This document shows positions 61,975-64,000 of a DNA stretch of 64,000 bases, piece by piece. The notes below the pieces were generated by a model. It was not told the origin of the DNA. It made no database searches and saw only the letters and a program-made list of their open reading frames with translations. Numbering within the stretch: the first letter of the stretch is position 1; every line of letters starts with the position of its first letter. The stretch is from Streptantibioticus silvisoli (GTDB lineage Bacteria; Actinomycetota; Actinomycetes; Streptomycetales; Streptomycetaceae): NCBI RefSeq assembly GCF_027947535.2, contig NZ_JAAGKO020000005.1, positions 186,001-250,000 on the forward strand, in the 5' to 3' direction. A program made the position numbers and the translations under genes.

Positions 61975-62111
61975 GCACCGGTGGCACCTGCGCCGGTGGC
62001 GCTCCCGCGCCGATGGCACTCCGCACCGATGCACTCCCGCGCCGGTGGTACTCCCGCGCCGGTGGCACTCCCGCACCGATGCACTCCCGCGCCGGTGGCA
62101 CTCCCGCACCG
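61975..62111. repeat. 16-17 bp tandem repeat array
   Basis: Nine contiguous units of the form GCGCCGGTGGCACTCCC (17 bp) alternating with a 16-bp variant GCACCGATGCACTCCC. It lies immediately downstream of the NRPS stop codon. The alternation suggests duplication of a two-unit block. Confidence 0.85.
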
Positions 62112-62157
62112 GAAGCCGGGCGCGTCGGACGGGACCGCGGCCGCCGACGCGGTCGGA

Positions 62158-64000
62158 TCACCGGACCGGCGTGAGCGCCTCGGCCTCCTCCAGTGCCCAA
62201 TGCACCGCCCGCGTCCACAGCGCCCCGATCCGGGTCGCCGCGGCGTTGTCGAGCGCGCCCCGCGCGAAGTCCAGGGACCCGGTGAGCCCGGCCGGGGTGT
62301 CCGAGAGCTCGATGTGGAGCTCCAGACCGACCTCACCGCGCCACATCGGGACGTCCTGGACGTCGAGCCCTTCCAGCCGCCAGTTGGCGTCCACCCCGTC
62401 GCTGGAGTAGGTGAACAGCATCTGCCAGATCGGATTGCGCCTCGCCTGCGTGACGCTGTCGTCGCGGAACTGCGCGATGACGCGGTCGATGGGGAAGTCG
62501 CGGTAGGCCAGCGCGGCCCGGACCCCGTGCTTGCTGTCGGCGATCACGGTCGCCAGGTCCGCGTCCGCCGGGATACGGGAGCGCAGCGGCATGAGGTTCT
62601 GGAAGAAGCCGACCGCCTCGAAGTCCTCCACGGTGTTGCGGCTGTCGACCGGTACCAGCAGCGCGACGTCGTCCTGCCCGCCGTAGTGCTTCAGGGCGCG
62701 GAAGAACGTCGCGATCAGGAACTCGAACCGCGTGCACTTCAGCCGTCCGCACACCCGGCCGACGCGCTCCGGGGCGTCCGGTCCGAAGTCGAACCGGACG
62801 GTGTCGGCGGTGAAGGCCGCCGGGTCGGCGACGGGGTCCGGGCTGGGCAGGATCCGGGGCGGCGGGGGAGACGCGCAGGCGACCAGTTCCGGAATCTCCC
62901 GCGCCGGGGGGAACTCCTGCGCCAACCGGGCCGGATCGTACGGTACGGCCGCCGGCAGGCCGGCGCCGTCACCGCGGTACAGCACCGCCAACTCGCTCTG
63001 CAGCATGGCCTTCGACCGCTCGTCGACGGCGATGTGGTCGAGGACCAGCAGCAGGCTGAACAGGTCGGGGGCGTGCCGGTAGACCACGGCCCGGACCGTG
63101 CTGTGCCGGTCCGGATCGCAGAACCGGAGGATCTCCCGCTCGAACTCCTCCTGGACGAACGCCCGCAGCACCTCCTCGTCGCGCACGCCCGTGGTGGACC
63201 TGATCTCCACCGCGTCCGGCGCCGGCCGCTCGTGCTCCACCGCCATCAGCCGGTCGCCGTGGAAGGCGTAGGTCGTCCTGAGCATGGGGTGGCGGGCGAC
63301 CAGCTCGCGGAACGCGTGCTCCAGGCGCGGCAGGTCCAGCTCGCCGCGGATGCGCAGGTGGTTGGCGACCGTCTGGTGCGGCGGCCTGCCCTCGGCCTGC
63401 CGCATGCCGATGAGGCGCTGCTCGGCCAGGGACGCCGGCCGGATGCGCGCCGCACCGGGCCGGGTACGGGCGGTGTCGGCGCCGTCGCGCCGCGGGGCGG
63501 CGGTGGCGGGAGCGCCGCCGCGCGCCCGGTCGATCCCGCGGGCGGGGAACATCTCCCGCAGGCCCGCCACGTCGATCTCCAGCTTCGGCGTCCTGGGCAG
63601 CCGCTCCACCACGTCGATCCTGGTCGGCACCATGAACAGCGGCAGCGCGCCGGCCAGCCGGCGGCGGCACTCGCTCTTCGTCAGCTCCGCGGACTCGATC
63701 ACCACGCCGAGCGCGACCTCGCCGGTGCCGCTTTCGGCCGGGTAGACGTGGCAGTCGCCCACGCCGTCGATCCCGCGGACCGCGGCGGCCACCTCCGACA
63801 GGTCGACGCGGGCGCCGTTGATCTTGAACTGGGTGTCCTGCCGGCCGCTGTAGTGCAGCAGTCCGGCCTCGTCGACGTGGCCGTAGTCACCGGTGCGGTA
63901 GACGGTCCGCGTCGTCCCGCCCTCCTCCAGGGCGACGAACGCCGGCCGGCTCGCGTCCTGCCCGGACACGACCCGGGTGGTCTCGGCGGCGATTCCGCCG
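62158..64000 (-). CDS. NRPS, C-terminal part: adenylation tail plus condensation domain (5' end beyond the window)
   Basis: The visible 613 codons begin inside an adenylation domain: core A7/A8 as VYRTGDYGHVDE and YSGRQDTQFKINGARVDL, and the A10 lysine in PRTPKLEID. About 40 Pro/Arg/Ala residues follow, then a condensation domain from RPASLAEQRLIGMRQ to the end. Its active-site motif is LDHIAVDE in place of HHxxxDG, keeping the second His and Asp; VPVDSRNTVEDFEAVGFFQNLMPLR is the later core. No carrier-domain motif (LGGxS) is visible between A and C or after C, and there is no thioesterase. The GC-rich repeat array follows the stop. Confidence 0.88.
   Translation of the reverse strand, partial: GGIAAETTRVVSGQDASRPAFVALEEGGTTRTVYRTGDYGHVDEAGLLHYSGRQDTQFKINGARVDLSEVAAAVRGIDGVGDCHVYPAESGTGEVALGVVIESAELTKSECRRRLAGALPLFMVPTRIDVVERLPRTPKLEIDVAGLREMFPARGIDRARGGAPATAAPRRDGADTARTRPGAARIRPASLAEQRLIGMRQAEGRPPHQTVANHLRIRGELDLPRLEHAFRELVARHPMLRTTYAFHGDRLMAVEHERPAPDAVEIRSTTGVRDEEVLRAFVQEEFEREILRFCDPDRHSTVRAVVYRHAPDLFSLLLVLDHIAVDERSKAMLQSELAVLYRGDGAGLPAAVPYDPARLAQEFPPAREIPELVACASPPPPRILPSPDPVADPAAFTADTVRFDFGPDAPERVGRVCGRLKCTRFEFLIATFFRALKHYGGQDDVALLVPVDSRNTVEDFEAVGFFQNLMPLRSRIPADADLATVIADSKHGVRAALAYRDFPIDRVIAQFRDDSVTQARRNPIWQMLFTYSSDGVDANWRLEGLDVQDVPMWRGEVGLELHIELSDTPAGLTGSLDFARGALDNAAATRIGALWTRAVHWALEEAEALTPVR

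Overview
This is a GC-rich actinobacterial chromosome segment, most likely from Streptomyces or a close relative in the Streptomycetaceae. The evidence is G/C at nearly every third codon position, frequent GTG starts, GTGA/ATGA stop-start overlaps, purine-rich Shine-Dalgarno (SD) sites, many genes with a TANNNT-like -10 hexamer 6-7 nt before the start (leaderless mRNAs), and families typical of the group (Methyltransf_19, MmyB-type XRE regulators, HxlR, ROK, high-GC NRPS). No rRNA, tRNA, insertion sequence, integrase or CRISPR array was found. Both ends cut genes: an ABC exporter on the left and an NRPS on the right.

Layout. 0-10 kb: partial ABC transporter, a double Lrp/AsnC regulator, a 30-bp repeat array, two SDR dehydrogenases, an XRE/MmyB regulator, an aminoglycoside-phosphotransferase-like kinase, a secreted beta-propeller-like protein and a Methyltransf_19 enzyme. 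10-15 kb: a complete set of late biotin genes, bioB-bioA-bioD on the minus strand divergent from bioF. 15-21 kb: an MFS remnant, a LysR regulator, a galactarate-dehydratase-like enolase-superfamily enzyme, a secreted alginate-lyase-family protein and a sugar porter, which look like a uronate/polyuronide utilisation locus. 21-28 kb: hypABFCDE, a full [NiFe]-hydrogenase maturation operon with no hydrogenase subunits in view. 28-31 kb: a decayed zone with a 36-bp minisatellite, an aldo/keto-reductase/AraC deletion scar, a DasR-like site and an intact GH25 muramidase.

31-42 kb: acetyltransferases, a methyltransferase, a dimethylargininase-like hydrolase next to a PLP decarboxylase and an EamA exporter (the first two less GC-rich than their surroundings), HxlR/NmrA and SDR/MarR redox modules with visible operators, and a second secreted propeller. 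42-53 kb: a divergent nutrient-uptake unit. On the minus strand are a peptide/nickel-type ABC importer (binding protein, two permeases, fused double ATPase) and a ROK sugar kinase; on the plus strand are a ROK repressor, an M81/MlrC peptidase and CutC. 53-64 kb: a LuxR-type two-component system divergent from a drug-efflux-type ABC exporter, a quinone oxidoreductase, a second XRE/SDR module, an APC amino-acid permease, a 17-bp repeat array and the 3' part of an NRPS with A-C architecture and no visible carrier domain.

Strong perfect or near-perfect hairpins separate most convergent units. At least four families of short tandem repeats sit in intergenic space, two of them with unit lengths divisible by three.
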